A stretch of DNA of 40,473 nucleotides from an uncultured Helicobacteraceae bacterium (GTDB lineage: Bacteria; Campylobacterota; Campylobacteria; Campylobacterales; Helicobacteraceae): assembly GCA_934668765.1 (NCBI GenBank), contig CAKUOH010000020.1, positions 1 to 40,473 of the forward strand, in the 5' to 3' direction. The position numbers were made by a program, and so were the translations under genes. Under the pieces are notes generated by a model, which worked only from the letters and a program-made list of their open reading frames with translations, was not told the DNA's origin and ran no database searches. This document shows, in pieces, positions 23,852 through 31,766 of this stretch; the stretch's first letter is position 1; each line of letters opens with the position of its first letter.

Positions 23852-25339
23852 TTAAAACACACCAGATTTTGCATTTGCAAACATAAAAATCCCCACACAA
23901 AGCATTCCACAAAGTGCGAGATATTCTAACGCACGAGAAATTTTTTCGCTTTTCGCACTCAATCGCACCTTATGCGCAAAAATCGCTGCGACAAACACCA
24001 CCGCACTCATTCCAATCGCAATGCAAACTGCGCTTAAAAACGCACTAAAAAAGCCCACTTCAAAGCATAGCAACAGCACGAGAATCATACTTGGGCAAGG
24101 CACAATCCCTGCTGCGATTATCACGCCCCATTTGGCAAAATCAATGTTTGGGCTAATGTTTGGAAATGTGGATTGCATAGCCTTAAGCGCGTTTGCAAAT
24201 ATAGAATGCGAATGTGGCGCGTTTAAATCTATGGCGTGATTTTGACAGGACGCACACCCGCAAGTATGCGCGTGTTTGCCACGCATTTTTCGCACGAGCA
24301 AGGCTAACGCCACCACAATTATTATCGCGCTAGAAATCTGCGTGATAATCGCATTTGCGTCATTTGCGAGGCTTTGCACTAATATTTTTAAGACAAAAAG
24401 CCCAAGCCCCACAAGCACAAACGCGCTTACAATATGCACGATTCCCACTCGTAGAGCGAAGCCAAACGCCTTTGCATAAGAGCCTTTGTGGGAGAGAAAA
24501 TATGAGCTAGTAAGCAGTTTTGCGTGTCCGGGCGCAGCGGCGTGTAAAATGCCATAAAGCAAACTTAACGCCATTAAGCCCAAAATCCCAAATACGCTTT
24601 TTTCGCCTATTATGTGGGATTTTATGGCGGATAGCATTTTGGCATTTAGGGCGAACATTTTATCCGTAATGCTTTCATTGCGTAGATTCGCGCCATTTAG
24701 ATTCGCCGAATCTTGAGCTGTATTTTGCGCCCCAAAAGCGTTTGAATCCACACTACGCGCATTTTCTATCGTAAAAATGATGACATTATTGTCAATCACC
24801 TTGCTACTTACGCGCTTATCACCTATAATCGTGTGCTTTTGCGAAAATATAATAAAATTAAAAAATCCCTCATCATCGCTTACCATAAAGCTAAATCGCT
24901 CTTTTGGCGCAGTATCTAACACAATCTCATAGCGATAAATTAGCGTTTCATCTTGGATAAAAATCTCATATTTTTTAAGGCGAAAATTTATGGGTTTTGG
25001 CTTGGCATTTGTGCGTTGCAAAAGTGCGTGAGTTAGATTATTTTTTGGCAAAACATAGCTTGTTAGCGCGGTTTCTATGGATTTTAGCTCGTTTTTATCA
25101 ATAACACCATTTGCGTTTGTATCATAAGAATGCAAAAGGACTTGGTTGAATTTTTTGTCAAATTTCCATAAAAAAACAATGCTTTTGATTGAAGGAGAAT
25201 CTGCGCTTTGATTCGCGTCCAAATCACCCTTAATCTCCACGCTGACATAGACATTTGGCGTGTATAGGGCGCAAAGCGCACAGGCTTGTATTTGCACCAC
25301 CACGCACAAAGCCACTACGATAAATCGCCACATTTTCAC
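23852..25339 (-). CDS. DUF1007-NicO (RcnA-like) metal transporter fusion
   Basis: 495 residues. After a signal-like N-terminus (ending near QACALCALY) comes a periplasmic domain with an EF-hand-like loop, DTNANGVIDKNELKSIE, as in DUF1007 proteins. The second half is a NicO/RcnA-type membrane domain: LLYGILHAAAPGHAKLLTSS, a Cys/His-rich loop (HTCGCASCQNH then PHSHS) and GIVPCPSMILVLLL. RcnA-type members export nickel or cobalt; others import. It sits inside the zinc operon, 18 bases after znuA and 19 before znuC, so its substrate may be zinc or another Zur-linked metal. Direction of transport cannot be read from sequence. Confidence 0.85.
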   Translation of the reverse strand: MKMWRFIVVALCVVVQIQACALCALYTPNVYVSVEIKGDLDANQSADSPSIKSIVFLWKFDKKFNQVLLHSYDTNANGVIDKNELKSIETALTSYVLPKNNLTHALLQRTNAKPKPINFRLKKYEIFIQDETLIYRYEIVLDTAPKERFSFMVSDDEGFFNFIIFSQKHTIIGDKRVSSKVIDNNVIIFTIENARSVDSNAFGAQNTAQDSANLNGANLRNESITDKMFALNAKMLSAIKSHIIGEKSVFGILGLMALSLLYGILHAAAPGHAKLLTSSYFLSHKGSYAKAFGFALRVGIVHIVSAFVLVGLGLFVLKILVQSLANDANAIITQISSAIIIVVALALLVRKMRGKHAHTCGCASCQNHAIDLNAPHSHSIFANALKAMQSTFPNISPNIDFAKWGVIIAAGIVPCPSMILVLLLCFEVGFFSAFLSAVCIAIGMSAVVFVAAIFAHKVRLSAKSEKISRALEYLALCGMLCVGIFMFANAKSGVF

Positions 25340-25357
25340 ACCAAAATCCCGTAAATC

Positions 25358-26263
25358 CTACTGCTTGGCGATTTGACGGGCGATATTTAGCATTTCTTTA
25401 TCCCACTCATCGCTTAGGTGATTGATTTGTGCGACATTTGCTCCTAACTCTTTGGCAAGGGTTTTGGCGGATTTTTGGGCGAATCCCTTTTGCACAAAAA
25501 TCGTGTGGATTTGCTCTTTTTTAGCACGCGTGATTATGGTTTGTAAATCCCTTGCTTTGGGCTCTTTGCCTAAAATCTCCACAGGGATTTGAGTGAGATT
25601 ATATCGCTTGGCAAAGTAGCTCAAACTTGGGTGATAAATGATAAATTTTTTGCCTTTGCTTTGGGAGAAAATGCTTGAAATTTGCGTGTGTAGCGTGTCT
25701 AACTCGGCTTCAAAATTCGCTAGATTTTTGGCATAAAACTTCGCATTTTGCGGGTAAAGTTCGCTTAAAATGTTTGCTATATTTTTGGCGATTGTTTTTA
25801 CCAAAATCGGGTCAAGCCAAATATGCGGGTCTTTGCGCGAATGCGATTCGTGCGAATGCGCGTGAGATTCGTGCGATTCGTGATTATGCTCGTGGTGTTC
25901 GTGTGAATGCTTGTGCGAATCATTGATTTTTGCTACACCTTTGCTTATATCAACGATTTTCACGCCTTTAAATTTTTGCGCCAAAATCGCTTCAATTTCT
26001 AACCCGATAGTAAAATACACCGCGCTTTTTTGCAAATCTGCCACCACGATAGGCTTAAAATCCATCGTGTGTTCATCGCTATTTGGCGGGATTATTAGGT
26101 TTATATCCACGCTATTTTGGGCGATTTTTTGCACAAAATAACTCACAGGCGCGATACTTACCGAAATCAACGGCTTTTTAGTCTTTAAATCTTGCACCTT
26201 TGAATCGCCAAACGCAAATCCCACGCATAAACATAGCGCGAAAATCATCTGTAAAATTTTCAT
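25358..26263 (-). CDS. znuA: Zinc-binding periplasmic protein ZnuA
   Basis: Captures zinc in the periplasm for ZnuBC. The start is the ATG at 26261-26263 with AAGGA upstream (301 residues); it opens a signal peptide MKILQMIFALCLCVGFAFG. A longer in-frame start lies in the promoter and is rejected. Zinc ligands expected for the family are His in NSDEHTMDFKP, a His after the loop in RKDPHIWLDP, His in IIYHPSLSYFAKRY and an acidic residue near the C-terminus. Between the first two is a loop very rich in His, Glu and Ser (about residues 118-146), typical of zinc rather than manganese binders. Confidence 0.94.
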   Translation of the reverse strand: MKILQMIFALCLCVGFAFGDSKVQDLKTKKPLISVSIAPVSYFVQKIAQNSVDINLIIPPNSDEHTMDFKPIVVADLQKSAVYFTIGLEIEAILAQKFKGVKIVDISKGVAKINDSHKHSHEHHEHNHESHESHAHSHESHSRKDPHIWLDPILVKTIAKNIANILSELYPQNAKFYAKNLANFEAELDTLHTQISSIFSQSKGKKFIIYHPSLSYFAKRYNLTQIPVEILGKEPKARDLQTIITRAKKEQIHTIFVQKGFAQKSAKTLAKELGANVAQINHLSDEWDKEMLNIARQIAKQ

Positions 26264-26324
26264 TGTAAAATCCTTGTATTTTGAAATGTTTTGAAATGCG
26301 AATTTTAGATTTTTTAAACTTAAA

Positions 26325-26398
26325 TGCAATTTAGTTGCAAATAAAAAATTTAGTTGCATTAAAAAAATTGCGTTGCAACAATGCAAATATGCTATAAT
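26325..26398 (+). promoter_or_regulatory. Zur-type operator cluster and promoter between znuA and the Fur-family gene
   Basis: Half-sites TGCAA/TTGCA recur: TGCAATTTAGTTGCA (26325-26339), TTGCA (26354-26358), GTTGCAAC (26372-26379) and TTGCAACAATGCAA (26373-26386). A plus-strand extended -10, TGCTATAAT (TATAAT at 26393-26398), follows directly, serving the regulator gene. On the minus strand a TAAAAT (complement of 26302-26307) could serve znuA. A zinc-sensing repressor bound here would control both directions. Binding is inferred. Confidence 0.55.
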
Positions 26399-26453
26399 GC
26401 CAAAAAAAAATTAACGCCGATTCATCGATTTAGCGCACAAATAAGGGGGCAAA

Positions 26454-26798
26454 ATGGATTCAATCTCACTACTAAAACAAAACAATATCGCAATCACGGA
26501 CTTACGATTAGAAATATTAGATATTTTGCGCAAGGCAGGGAAGCCCGTGAGTTTTGATGAGTTTGATTTGGAGGCAAACAAAACGACTTTTTATCGCAAT
26601 ATGGAGCTTTTTTGCCAAAGGGGCATCGTTACAAAAAGTAATGTCGAGCGCAAAAGCTGCTACGAACTAGCCCACGAGGCAAAGGCGCACTTTGTCTGCG
26701 ATGTCTGCCACAAAATCACGGATTTTGCAATGCCAAAAGTTGCCAAAGCGCAAGTCAAAAGCGTCATCGCACACGGTATTTGCAATGAATGTAAGTAA
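26454..26798 (+). CDS. zur: Short Fur-family regulator, probably Zur
   Basis: 114 residues. The N-terminal winged helix is recognisable (ITDLRLEILDILRKAGKPVS, then NKTTFYRNMELFCQRGIV), and the structural zinc site is present as HFVCDVCHKITDF with CNEC as the last Cys pair. Most Fur/Zur proteins have 135-150 residues; here the stretch between the wing and the first Cys pair and the dimer helices are short. It is divergent from the znu operon and shares its promoter region, which makes zinc sensing the likely role. The start has GGGGGC upstream with good spacing. Confidence 0.82.
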   Translation: MDSISLLKQNNIAITDLRLEILDILRKAGKPVSFDEFDLEANKTTFYRNMELFCQRGIVTKSNVERKSCYELAHEAKAHFVCDVCHKITDFAMPKVAKAQVKSVIAHGICNECK

Positions 26799-27050
26799 CG
26801 CTTGATTTATTTGTGATTATGAATCGCTTATAGCGCAATGCGTGAAAATGTGAGTTTAGATTCGCGTGATTTGGATGGTTACTTCACTTCGTTCGCAAAA
26901 CGAAGTTTCTTTAGTAAATCCTGCGGATTGCTTCGGCACTTTGCGCCTCACAATGACAAAAAAGTGCGAAACTATGATTCGTCTCGCAATGACAAATCGC
27001 ATTTAGATTCGCGTCAAATCTGCATTTGATTCACGCGAATCTATCGCGAT
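26799..27050. repeat. Intergenic region with dispersed repeats
   Basis: No gene is supported. The region holds ACTTCGTT facing AACGAAGT (about 26887-26907), then CACAATGAC and TCGCAATGAC (26984-26993), the reverse of the GTCATTGCGA repeat word, and three TAGATTCGCG-like words. It separates the zinc locus from the cell-shape operon and is the 3' end of both converging transcripts. Confidence 0.55.
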
Positions 27051-27428
27051 TCACTCACTATCATAACTTTTTGATTTGATTTTGCTTTCCCCTACAAAAA
27101 CGCCTTTTTTCTCTATATATAGCTCATTGCAGATAATCGTCCCTTCGATTTTGCCCTCTGGCAAAATCTCTATGCACTCCGAATCCACCGTGCCTTTTGA
27201 GATTCCGCCTACGATGACGCGTTGCGCGAAAATATCACCATTTACAACGCCATTTTTTCCCACCATAACGGTATTTGTCGAGTGAATATTACCTTCAAGT
27301 TCACCGTCAATGTGAATATGACATTCGCTGTTTAACTCTCCTTTGAGCTTTGTCCCAGCAGCGATAATTGTTGCGCCATTGGCGTTTGCTGCATCAAATT
27401 GTTTATCGTTGTTAGTAAAGATTGCCAT
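27051..27428 (-). CDS. ccmA: Bactofilin CcmA (cell-shape cytoskeleton)
   Basis: 125 residues of the bactofilin family, which forms filaments of a right-handed beta-helix. The repeating strand pattern is visible: TIIAAGTKLKGELNSECHIH, LEGNIHSTNTVMVGKNGVVN, IFAQRVIVGGISKGTVDSE. The short N-terminus MAIFTNN is the likely membrane-binding part and the C-terminal tail is polar. In H. pylori CcmA is needed for helical shape with Csd1 and Csd2. The start, with GGAG upstream, lies inside the end of the csd1-like gene (97-base overlap). Confidence 0.94.
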   Translation of the reverse strand: MAIFTNNDKQFDAANANGATIIAAGTKLKGELNSECHIHIDGELEGNIHSTNTVMVGKNGVVNGDIFAQRVIVGGISKGTVDSECIEILPEGKIEGTIICNELYIEKKGVFVGESKIKSKSYDSE

Positions 27429-28282
27429 GCTATATTTTTCTCCTTTTTAAATATTGTATCAAAATTTCCCATATTCCAATCTAAAAAATTTCTAGGATTG
27501 ATATGGCTTCCTAAAAATCTCACCTCATAATGAAGATGATAACCCGAGCTTGCACCTGTATTGCCCACGAAGGCTATGAGTTGTCCTTTTCTTACAAAAT
27601 CCCCCTTTTTTACCGCAGTAGAGTTTAAATGCGCATAGTAGGTTCTAAAACCAAAACTATGGTCAATTTTTACAAGCGTCCCATAGCCTCCATTCCACCC
27701 ATCTTTCGCAAAATCCACGACACCATCGGCAGTCGCATACACGGGCGTATCTTTATCAGTCGCCAAATCCGTGCCTGTGTGGATTTCCCGCGTATTTGAG
27801 AGTGGGTGTATTCGGTAACCATAAGGCGAAGAAACGCGCTTGTATGAAGTAAGCGGGATTCCATTTGGGATAAATTTCATTATAAAAAGCTTTTGCAATC
27901 CCGTGATACTTGCCGTCTCTACGCGCGATTTTAGCCCGTAATCATTGCTTTCGGTATTTATGCCTATCACGCCCTCTAATTCTTCGATTTTGTCTGCTAC
28001 AAGCAAGGTTTCTTCATTTTTTTGCGCGATTTGTGCATTTAAGTCTAAATGGCGATTCATAAGCTTAATATATTCATCTTGGACATATTGATATTTATAC
28101 TCCACATCTTTAATCTCTGTCGTAAATGAATACACTACCACTATAGAGAAAAACACTGCAGATAGCACGGCAACAGCAATATATATAATGATATGCTTGA
28201 AAAATGCGTTTATATTATAGTATTTATAGCCATAGGGGCTTGAAACCATTAGGATTAGTCTATCATCTACATTGCTTTTCAT
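27332..28282 (-). CDS. csd1: M23 peptidoglycan endopeptidase Csd1
   Basis: Cell-shape peptidase that trims peptide cross-links. 316 residues: one membrane span at about residues 28-52, a coiled-coil stalk (YVQDEYIKLMNRHLDL), then a LytM domain. The zinc ligands are complete: His168 and Asp172 in HTGTD, and His249/His251 in YHLHYEV, with the YYAHLN strand between. The C-terminus is Gln/Ser-rich. It lies nine bases after the csd2-like gene and overlaps ccmA by 97 bases, the same order as in H. pylori. Confidence 0.93.
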   Translation of the reverse strand: MKSNVDDRLILMVSSPYGYKYYNINAFFKHIIIYIAVAVLSAVFFSIVVVYSFTTEIKDVEYKYQYVQDEYIKLMNRHLDLNAQIAQKNEETLLVADKIEELEGVIGINTESNDYGLKSRVETASITGLQKLFIMKFIPNGIPLTSYKRVSSPYGYRIHPLSNTREIHTGTDLATDKDTPVYATADGVVDFAKDGWNGGYGTLVKIDHSFGFRTYYAHLNSTAVKKGDFVRKGQLIAFVGNTGASSGYHLHYEVRFLGSHINPRNFLDWNMGNFDTIFKKEKNIAWQSLLTTINNLMQQTPMAQQLSLLGQSSKES

Positions 28283-28291
28283 TATATAATC

Positions 28292-29197
28292 CTATTGTCG
28301 TCCTCGTAGCGTATCTTGCGTTAGCACTTTATGTGAAGTGATTTGAATCATATCATTAAAAGTCCATAGCAAACTATCCCAATTCACAATGCTTTCCGCG
28401 CTTACAACACTATTAAAATTCTCCAAATTCCACGCGACAAAATGCGCCATCTCCACTTCGCTACCTAAAAAGCGAATATCATAAAACACGCTAGGATTGC
28501 CATTGTGCTTTCCGCTATATCCGATAATCTGCCCTCTTTTTACCACATCGCCACGATTCACAGCTAGTTTGGAGAGATGTCCATAAATGGAGTTGAATCC
28601 AAATGTATGCACGATTTTGACAAATTTCCCGATGCCTGTGGTATCATTGCTACGCGTTAAATCTACGATTCCATCAGCAGTTGCCAAAATAGGCGTGGCG
28701 TTTGGCAGGGAAAAAACCGCACCTGTTTTCTGCAAGGTAGGCGTAGCGTCAATCTTGCTACTAAATGGCTTGGAATTTGGGATAATCTTTAAAAGCATCT
28801 CTTTTTGCTTATCATTTAGCGATTCAATATCAAATGGATTCGTCTCTTTTGCCTCGACAATGGCATTTTTCATAGAAATGACATCTTCTAAATCCACAAT
28901 CTTTTTATTGACTTCATCTAACTGCTCTTGGCTTTTATCGACTTCTTGGCGCAAGGTGAGATTTTCGTTATAAACCTCGACATATTTATCCACCGTGTCA
29001 TCTTTGCGACTTTGCATTTCTTTTAGCTCATCAGCAAGGAAGCGAATCGTAAAATAAAGCACCACTGCCACAATCGCAAAAAATCCCACGCAATAAAACA
29101 GCACTTTTTTTATGAATCGATGGACATTAAACTGCTTTACGCCATTATTATCAATGATAGAGATGATAAATTTATCGCGTATATTTTTGCTTGTCAT
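28292..29197 (-). CDS. csd2: Csd2-like M23 pseudopeptidase
   Basis: 301 residues with the same layout as Csd1: membrane span at about residues 30-50, coiled coil (YVEVYNENLTLRQEVDKSQ), LytM-like domain. The first zinc motif HxxxD is missing and HxH is replaced by VFYDIRF, while SIYGHLS is kept, so zinc catalysis is not expected. This fits H. pylori Csd2, reported to lack zinc and pair with Csd1. The start overlaps folC by four bases and the end is nine bases before csd1. Confidence 0.9.
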   Translation of the reverse strand: MTSKNIRDKFIISIIDNNGVKQFNVHRFIKKVLFYCVGFFAIVAVVLYFTIRFLADELKEMQSRKDDTVDKYVEVYNENLTLRQEVDKSQEQLDEVNKKIVDLEDVISMKNAIVEAKETNPFDIESLNDKQKEMLLKIIPNSKPFSSKIDATPTLQKTGAVFSLPNATPILATADGIVDLTRSNDTTGIGKFVKIVHTFGFNSIYGHLSKLAVNRGDVVKRGQIIGYSGKHNGNPSVFYDIRFLGSEVEMAHFVAWNLENFNSVVSAESIVNWDSLLWTFNDMIQITSHKVLTQDTLRGRQ

Positions 29198-30441
29198 TTT
29201 TGATTTGCTCCACTTTGATTAGTGCTTAAAAATTGTCGCATAAATGCCTCCACCACGCTAAAACTCCCAAATACAAGATAATCTTGCTTTGAATCTATTT
29301 GCGTAAAATTTTTATGTGCGATTTGAAGCGAATCTAAAATCTGCTCTAATTTGCTTTGCTCTATGATTCGCGGATTATCACTCACGCTTAAAATCTCTAC
29401 ACGCAAAATATTATCCTTTAAAATGCTTAAAATCTCAAAAATATTTTTTTGAAAATAGCTATTATACACTAAAATTATCTTTTTGTCATTTAAATTTCGT
29501 TTAATCGCAAAGGCGGCGTTTTGATTATGCCCCACATCGATTGTGATATTTGGCGCGATTTGCTCAAATCTGCCGTGCAAGTCAAGTTTGGGGAGCGAAT
29601 CTAAATCCGCATTTATGCCAAAAATCTGTGTTGCTTTCAAAGCTAATGCCAAATTCTGCGCCAAAAACGGCGCAAGATTGTGGCGTGCAAGATAAGATTC
29701 TATTGTCATTGCGAGACTTGCTTGTAAGTCGTGGCAATCAATACAAAACATTTCCACGCTGTGTTTTTTTGCAATATCCTTTGCGATTTTTTCCACCACT
29801 GCATATTTTTGCACTCCAAGCACCATTTTTGGCACTTTATTTGGGTAAAAAACGGCATTTAGTTTCGTGGTGGCAATCGATTCGATTGAATCGCCCAAAA
29901 TCTCCGTATGGTCGTAATCAATCACGCTAAACACGCACAAATCACGCTTCACAACGCTAGTGCTATCCAACTCTCCGCCAACCCCAGCTTCCAAAATCAA
30001 ATAATCCACGCCCTGCGCCAAAACCAAAGCCAAAAATGTCGCATACTCAAAATAGCTGCATTCACGCATAGCTTCAAAGCCCTGCAAAAATCTATGCGCT
30101 TTTATTAGCGATTTATCACTAATAATGCCTAGATTTTGCCCAAGATTCGTATAAAATCGCTCATTAAAGCTAAAAATATGCGGACTTGTAAAATGCAAAA
30201 TCGTGCAACCATTTTGCGCTAAAATCTGTGCGATAAATCGCCCCGTGCTTCCCTTGCCATTTGTGCCAAGCACCTGAATTATGTGCTTTGGCGATTTTAA
30301 ATGTGGCTGTAATTCCGCATAGATTCGCTTAGAGCGGCTTTTATCGATTGTGCGATATTCAATCCCTTTTTGCTCCATATACAGCGCGATTTCATTAAGA
30401 TTCGCACTAAAATCCGCTAGATTTGCCACAACATCTTTCAT
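29194..30441 (-). CDS. folC: Folylpolyglutamate/dihydrofolate synthase FolC with repeat-encoded segment
   Basis: Mur-ligase-type enzyme that adds glutamate to folates. 415 residues. Family sequences: IIQVLGTNGKGSTGRF (P-loop), LHFTSPHIFSFNERF, YLILEAGVGGELDSTSVV, SVIDYDHTEILGDSIESIA, and TIDVGHNQNAA in the C-terminal domain. Residues about 235-246 (DCHDLQASLAMT) are the translation of a 35-base dispersed repeat at 29705-29739; the frame is kept. It overlaps csd2 and the upstream gene by four bases each. Confidence 0.92.
   Translation of the reverse strand: MKDVVANLADFSANLNEIALYMEQKGIEYRTIDKSRSKRIYAELQPHLKSPKHIIQVLGTNGKGSTGRFIAQILAQNGCTILHFTSPHIFSFNERFYTNLGQNLGIISDKSLIKAHRFLQGFEAMRECSYFEYATFLALVLAQGVDYLILEAGVGGELDSTSVVKRDLCVFSVIDYDHTEILGDSIESIATTKLNAVFYPNKVPKMVLGVQKYAVVEKIAKDIAKKHSVEMFCIDCHDLQASLAMTIESYLARHNLAPFLAQNLALALKATQIFGINADLDSLPKLDLHGRFEQIAPNITIDVGHNQNAAFAIKRNLNDKKIILVYNSYFQKNIFEILSILKDNILRVEILSVSDNPRIIEQSKLEQILDSLQIAHKNFTQIDSKQDYLVFGSFSVVEAFMRQFLSTNQSGANQK
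29705..29739. repeat. GTCATTGCGA palindromic repeat inside folC
   Basis: GTCATTGCGA, then GACTT facing AAGTC around a six-base loop, then GTGGCAATC. The same plan occurs in the intergenic copy at 16526-16564. It lies wholly within the folC reading frame and is translated. Confidence 0.75.
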
Positions 30442-31265
30442 TTCAACTCGCCAAATTTCACCACTTCAAAGTCGATTTTTAAATGCAGTGGCTTATTGTG
30501 GAGCATAAAGGTATTTGCCTCCAAAATGCGCTCAATCTCGCGTTTTAACCCATCAATCGTGCCTTTGGTAAAAATCGCCACCACATTTTTGTAAATGCCG
30601 ATGATATTTTTGGCTTCCAAATTATTTAGCAAAATCGCGCAAAATGAATGCAGTAGGCGACTATGCGCATTTGAATCTAGCTTTTTTATAAATGCTTGTT
30701 CGCTAAATTTGCAAAGCAAAATCTTTTGATTTTTGTCAATCTTTAAGTGCTGTGCGCTTAGATTTGCAAAGAAATTACTAATTTTTCGCACCCCAACATT
30801 CCCAAAATTATGTGCCGCAAACTCGCTAGATTCTTGTGATTCAAGCAAATACGAAAGCTGTGAATCAATCGCATTTAGCGGGAGATTTGCATCTATTTCC
30901 ACGATTCCGCGCATTTTTAATAACAAAAGTGCCTTTTGCAATGCTTTATTTAAATCGCTTGATTCGACATTTTTTGCCTTGTGCTTGCAGATTTGCGCTA
31001 TTTTATCGATAAAATCATCACGCGTTTTTATGGGTGAATTTTGCAATTCTTTTTTTATCGTGCCACCAAATTTTGCACTCCACAAGCTAAACCAATCACA
31101 ATCGCTAAATTTCACGCCCATAAGGCGACATTCCGCGCATAAAATATCCAAAAAACTCTGCGGATTAAATTCTAAATCATTTTGCTGAAAGTGCAATAGC
31201 GTATTTTTGATGGCGATTTTAACTTCATTACTAATATTGCCCAAATTTGCCCCTTTATTGCGCAC
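30438..31265 (-). CDS. Conserved hypothetical with degenerate GGDEF-like C-terminus
   Basis: 275 residues, no signal peptide. The N-terminal half is helical with many Lys and Asn and two Cys (ILCAECRLMG). The last 90 residues follow the secondary-structure order of a GGDEF domain: a strand (KILLCKFSEQAFI), a helix, then NIIGIYKNVVAIFTKG where GGDEF would be, a long helix (GLKREIERILEANTF) and a last strand pair (PLHLKIDFEVVKFGE). The catalytic GGDEF residues are absent. An equivalent unnamed gene lies between folC and lptE in Campylobacter jejuni. Coupled to folC by a four-base overlap; function unknown. Confidence 0.7.
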   Translation of the reverse strand: MRNKGANLGNISNEVKIAIKNTLLHFQQNDLEFNPQSFLDILCAECRLMGVKFSDCDWFSLWSAKFGGTIKKELQNSPIKTRDDFIDKIAQICKHKAKNVESSDLNKALQKALLLLKMRGIVEIDANLPLNAIDSQLSYLLESQESSEFAAHNFGNVGVRKISNFFANLSAQHLKIDKNQKILLCKFSEQAFIKKLDSNAHSRLLHSFCAILLNNLEAKNIIGIYKNVVAIFTKGTIDGLKREIERILEANTFMLHNKPLHLKIDFEVVKFGELK

Positions 31266-31766
31266 TCACTGCCAAAACGCCGCTTGTGCGACAAATTTAT
31301 CAATCGCAGAGATAGACGCTTCCTTTATCGCGTTGAAGCGGTTTTCATCGGTAATAGTGGAGATGACATTTACAGGAAAATCATAAAAGCCATAGTTTTG
31401 AAACTTACGCAAATTGCCCTTTTTGTCGGTGTATTCAAAGCTTATATTCACACTTGCGCGATAAAAGTTCGCAAATCCTGCGTCATTATCAGCTATTGAA
31501 TCCATACTCACACTTGTAATCTCCGTGCGGATAATCGTATCAGCCTCGCTTTTAGGGACTAATTTTAAGTGAAATTTTTGTGTGATGGCTTGATTTAGCG
31601 CGTCTTTGGCTATTATCGAGTTTTCAGGGTCGGATAGATTTACCACAGATTCGACATAGATATTTTCGCCCAAACTTTGCTTGGTAAAATACGACATAGG
31701 ATAATAACCACACGCAGTGAAGTTTATGGCGCAAATTAGCGTTATTATAAAAGCAAAGACTCTCAT
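31266..31766 (-). CDS. lptE: LPS-assembly lipoprotein LptE
   Basis: 166 residues. The N-terminus is a lipoprotein signal ending in the lipobox FTAC followed by GYYPM, typical of LptE, which plugs the LptD barrel at the outer membrane. Alternating strands ([46 protein letters not shown]) and a C-terminal helix ([18 protein letters not shown]) match the family. It overlaps leuS by four bases and is directly followed by the 275-residue gene. Together with lpxB it belongs to lipopolysaccharide supply. Confidence 0.87.
   Translation of the reverse strand: MRVFAFIITLICAINFTACGYYPMSYFTKQSLGENIYVESVVNLSDPENSIIAKDALNQAITQKFHLKLVPKSEADTIIRTEITSVSMDSIADNDAGFANFYRASVNISFEYTDKKGNLRKFQNYGFYDFPVNVISTITDENRFNAIKEASISAIDKFVAQAAFWQ

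Noticed and set aside
25839..25925. Tandem GATTCGTGCGA-like repeats as a separate element
   Set aside because: They encode the His-rich loop of ZnuA, which is a normal feature of zinc-binding members.
26264..26386. Longer N-terminus for ZnuA
   Set aside because: It would translate the operator region and place the signal peptide inside the protein.
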